From NCBI GenBank assembly GCA_964635375.1, contig CAZWOU010000163.1, forward strand, positions 1-16,120: a stretch of DNA of 16,120 nucleotides, written 5' to 3'. Source of the stretch: CAZMNY01 sp964635375. Lineage in GTDB: Bacteria > Planctomycetota > Planctomycetia > Pirellulales > Pirellulaceae. Each line of letters starts with the position of its first letter. Position 1 is the stretch's first letter. The notes under the pieces were generated by a model. That model was not told the origin of the DNA. It ran no database searches and saw nothing but the letters and a program-made list of their open reading frames with translations. Made by a program: the position numbers and the translations under genes. Shown piece after piece: positions 13,742 through 16,120 of this stretch.

Positions 13742-15148
13742 ATGAATATTGACCGCCGAGCGATGCTTCGCGACAGCGTCATGGGCTTTGGGTCGCTGGC
13801 CCTCACGTCAATGTTGCTTGAGGATGGTCGCGCTGAGGAGTCTTCCTCGCCGAATTCGCTACAACCTCACCACGCCGCGAGAGCGCGGAATATCATATTT
13901 CTGTTCATGTCAGGCGGGCCAGGCCAAACTGATACGTTCGATCCCAAACCGGCGCTTACCCGCCTCGATGGCCAACGCGTACCCACATCGATCGCCTCGA
14001 CGGTCCCCAACATTCCCCGCTCTGGCGTCGAGTCAAAGCTGTTCGGATCACCGTTTGCGTTTAAGCAGCACGGGCAGAGCGGCCTTCCCGTGTCCAGCCT
14101 GTTTCCTCGGACTGCGGAACTGGTTGATGAGTTGTGTGTCGTGCGGTCGATGAATCACCGCGTGCCTGTCCACGGCCCGGCCGAGTGTATTGCCTTGACG
14201 GGCACCGGCGTTGGAGACCGCCCAAGCATGGGCGCGTGGGTGAACTATGGGCTGGGCAGCGAAGCGAAGAGCCTGCCCGGGTTCATGGTGTTTCTCTCCA
14301 ACATCACCGGCCCGCCGCCCCAGTTACCCGGTTGGAGCGCTGGTTTTCTTCCCGCTCGCCACCAGGGGACGCTTGTTGACGGCAATCAAGGCGTGCCGTA
14401 CACGACGATGCCCAGTGGTTATACCGAGGCGAATCGACGCGACCAGCTGAACTTCATCAATGCGATGAATCGCAAACATCTTGATCGCGTCGGCGCTGAC
14501 TCAGAACTTGAAGCGCGCATCGCCTCATACGAACTCGGCTATCGAATGCAGGCTTCCGCGCCAGAGGTCTTTGATCTATCAACCGAGTCGGCCGAGACGC
14601 AGGCGCTCTACGGGCTCGATCAAAAAGAGACAGCCGAGTTTGGCACCCACTGTTTGCTCGCGCGCCGATTAGTGGAACGCGGCGTTCGCTGCATCCAGCT
14701 TCGTCACGGGGGCTGGGACGCCCACGGCAGTCTAAAAGCGAATCACCTCAAGGGCGCCAAGAAGACCGACTTGCCGATTGCCGGCTTGATTCGCGACCTC
14801 AAACGGCGCGGGCTGTTGGACTCGACGCTCGTCGTCTGGGGCGGCGAGTTTGGGCGAACTCCAACGATCGAAGGCACTCGAACGGGCGACAGCCGAGGAC
14901 GAGACCATTCGCCCGCCGCGTACACGATGTGGCTTGCCGGCGGAGGCGTGAAGGGCGGGCAAGCAATCGGTGCGACCGACGACATTGGCTACGTTCCAGT
15001 CGAGCGCCCCCTGTCGCCCGCAGACATGCACGCCACACTGCTGCACGCGATGGGAATCGATCAACACCAACTAGCCTGGAAACACAACAACCGCGTCGAA
15101 ATTGCAACCGTCTTCGGCGGCGAAGTGATCGAAGAAGTTTTCGGCTAG
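13742..15148 (+). CDS. DUF1501 family exported protein (sulfatase-like fold), Tat signal
   Basis: The protein has 468 residues. The N-terminus M-N-I-D-R-R-A-M-L-R followed by a hydrophobic stretch (SVMGFGSLALTSMLL) looks like a twin-arginine signal, implying export in folded form. RNIIFLFMSGGPGQTDTFDP (49-68) is the DUF1501 signature, and HGGWDAHGS, VVWGGEFGRTP and GRDHSPAAYTMWLAGGG are the later conserved blocks with His and Asp residues suited to binding metal. The family is distantly related to the alkaline phosphatase/sulfatase superfamily but lacks a formylglycine motif, and its reaction is unknown. It starts 76 bases after the DUF1549/DUF1553 gene on the same strand, the standard planctomycete pairing, so the two are probably co-transcribed and may work together in the periplasm. 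Confidence 0.92.
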   Translation: MNIDRRAMLRDSVMGFGSLALTSMLLEDGRAEESSSPNSLQPHHAARARNIIFLFMSGGPGQTDTFDPKPALTRLDGQRVPTSIASTVPNIPRSGVESKLFGSPFAFKQHGQSGLPVSSLFPRTAELVDELCVVRSMNHRVPVHGPAECIALTGTGVGDRPSMGAWVNYGLGSEAKSLPGFMVFLSNITGPPPQLPGWSAGFLPARHQGTLVDGNQGVPYTTMPSGYTEANRRDQLNFINAMNRKHLDRVGADSELEARIASYELGYRMQASAPEVFDLSTESAETQALYGLDQKETAEFGTHCLLARRLVERGVRCIQLRHGGWDAHGSLKANHLKGAKKTDLPIAGLIRDLKRRGLLDSTLVVWGGEFGRTPTIEGTRTGDSRGRDHSPAAYTMWLAGGGVKGGQAIGATDDIGYVPVERPLSPADMHATLLHAMGIDQHQLAWKHNNRVEIATVFGGEVIEEVFG

Positions 15149-15160
15149 GCTAGGTTTCTT

Positions 15161-15177
15161 CCGCCCGCAGCTGGCGG
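15161..15177. terminator. Weak hairpin between convergent genes
   Basis: CCGCC (15161-15165) and GGCGG (15173-15177) can form a five-pair stem with a seven-base loop, 12 bases after the DUF1501 stop and between convergent genes. No T-tract follows on either strand, so an intrinsic terminator is only a possibility. Confidence 0.2.
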
Positions 15178-15230
15178 CGAAGATCGGCGGCTTCCGGCCG
15201 TAGCGACTCTCCTTCAAGAACCGCCCGACG

Positions 15231-16120
15231 TCAATAAGAGTGAACGCCGTCGCGAAGACGATCACTTTCGCGGCCAAGCGTTCGCAGCGCGTCTAGAACT
15301 GCTTCGGGTATCTTGCCGTCGGCCGCGATCGGCACATCAAGTGTGACCACACCGGATTCGGCGTTGATCGTGTCGATATGCTTCCGAAGCGTCGCCAGCG
15401 TAAACCGCGGCTTCGTTCCCGCGCCCCAACCGTCGCTGACAGGCAGGAGGAGATGCCAGACGACACCGTCCGGTGCAGGAAAGTTCTTGGGAGTCAGCGC
15501 CGCACCTTTTCCCTTCTTTGTCTTCGCGTAGAAATCGTGGTTCTCACCGGCTGTAAATGTCTGGTGGGGGCAGAGTCGCCCATTCGTACAGAGCGATAAT
15601 ATGGGATGGGCGCCGGCGTTGAAGGCCAATTCGGCATCAGGGTTTCCCGAACGGACGGCTGCCACCCAAGTGTCGATGTTGTGCGTCTCTTCCTTCAGCG
15701 ACTCGTAGGCGTCCTTCATCTCCATCTTGTAGCCGTCGAACCACCAACCCGATACCAAGGGGCCGTAGCGTTGAGACCATTCGCCACACACTTCGCCCCA
15801 TGTCTTAAGGAACGCAGGAGTAGGGGCCTGGTTCTCGCTTCGGCGAAAGCCCTTCAGTTTTCGCGGGTGGGACAACGGGTTGATCTTGGGGCCGGTTGGT
15901 CTGCCGTTAATCGTCGGAAGCGCGTCGCCCATCGCTTCAATAACGCGATAGTGTCGCATCGGCGCGCGGGCTGTCATGTAGAGGATCAGCCGGATGCCTC
16001 GCGAATCGAGTTCCCGGCCGATCTCCATGATTAGATCGCGGTTCGACGTCCAGACGCCCGGGCCGACGCCCAGCCGTTTTTCGTAAGCGAGATTTGGCGC
16101 GCAGTACTTGCCCCAATGCT
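15231..16120 (-). CDS. GH29-like alpha-L-fucosidase family protein, N-terminus beyond the window
   Basis: The minus frame is open from the right edge (codons from 16118) to TGA at 15233-15231, giving 295 residues and lacking the N-terminal part and start. HWGKYCAPNLAYEKRLGVG at the visible beginning, IRLILYMTARAP, then SGWWFDGYKMEM and VVTLDVPIAADGKIPEAVL near the end are hallmarks of the alpha-L-fucosidase/GH29-type TIM barrel (COG3669). The Asp in W-W-F-D-G corresponds to the likely nucleophile position. An export signal would be in the missing part. Together with the sulfatases this suggests breakdown of sulfated fucose-containing polysaccharide. Planctomycete relatives of this type are sometimes hypothetical rather than proven fucosidases, so specificity is inferred. 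Confidence 0.8.
   Translation of the reverse strand, partial: HWGKYCAPNLAYEKRLGVGPGVWTSNRDLIMEIGRELDSRGIRLILYMTARAPMRHYRVIEAMGDALPTINGRPTGPKINPLSHPRKLKGFRRSENQAPTPAFLKTWGEVCGEWSQRYGPLVSGWWFDGYKMEMKDAYESLKEETHNIDTWVAAVRSGNPDAELAFNAGAHPILSLCTNGRLCPHQTFTAGENHDFYAKTKKGKGAALTPKNFPAPDGVVWHLLLPVSDGWGAGTKPRFTLATLRKHIDTINAESGVVTLDVPIAADGKIPEAVLDALRTLGRESDRLRDGVHSY

Noticed and set aside
1..16120. CRISPR array, tRNA/rRNA genes, insertion sequences
   Set aside because: No regularly spaced repeats, cloverleaf-like segment or transposase sequence was seen by reading; a dedicated search was not possible.

Overview
The window reads as a planctomycete chromosome fragment, probably Pirellulales-like, moderately GC-rich. 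The strongest lineage signs are a paired DUF1549/DUF1553 'planctomycete cytochrome' gene (10531-13665) and DUF1501 gene (13742-15148), a dense set of secreted formylglycine sulfatases, and a planctomycete-type heme-binding-domain C-terminus (TIGR02603-like) at the left edge. A run of ten Ns at 1243-1252 is a scaffold join, so the order of what lies left and right of it is less certain.

Layout. 1-1227 (minus): an N-terminal sulfatase half joined in frame to the C-terminal part of a TIGR02603-like domain, running off the left edge. 1253-1548 (minus): a broken sulfatase start with an in-frame stop. 1928-2683 (plus): an ArsM/UbiE-like SAM methyltransferase whose frame is interrupted by one TGA, exactly where the family has a conserved cysteine, with a GGUC-loop hairpin directly downstream. 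It is best read as a candidate selenoprotein. 3160-8624 (plus): a tight four-gene operon of an endonuclease/phosphatase-O-methyltransferase fusion, a BNR sialidase-like protein, a GH32-like beta-propeller protein and a sulfatase. 8808-10172 (minus): another sulfatase, followed in the same frame after its stop by a 51-codon coding-like remnant. 10531-15148 (plus): a LamG-like/PSCyt1/DUF1549/DUF1553 protein and its DUF1501 partner, divergent from the sulfatase. 15231-16120 (minus): a GH29-like alpha-L-fucosidase, cut by the right edge.

How the genes fit together. Secreted sulfatases, a fucosidase-like hydrolase, a sialidase-like propeller and a GH32-like propeller point to uptake and breakdown of sulfated, probably fucose-containing or host/algal glycans. 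DUF1549/DUF1553 and DUF1501 proteins are commonly found beside such sulfatases in planctomycetes, but their biochemical role is unknown. The methyltransferase is unrelated to this theme and has no visible ars neighbour.

The most interesting item is the candidate selenocysteine at 2519-2521. Two independent signals support it: the position of a metal(loid)-binding cysteine in ArsM relatives, and a hairpin with a GGUC apical loop at suitable spacing. Several gene remnants and chimeras suggest either fast gene turnover among sulfatase paralogues or local assembly problems. No tRNA, rRNA, CRISPR array or insertion sequence was recognised.
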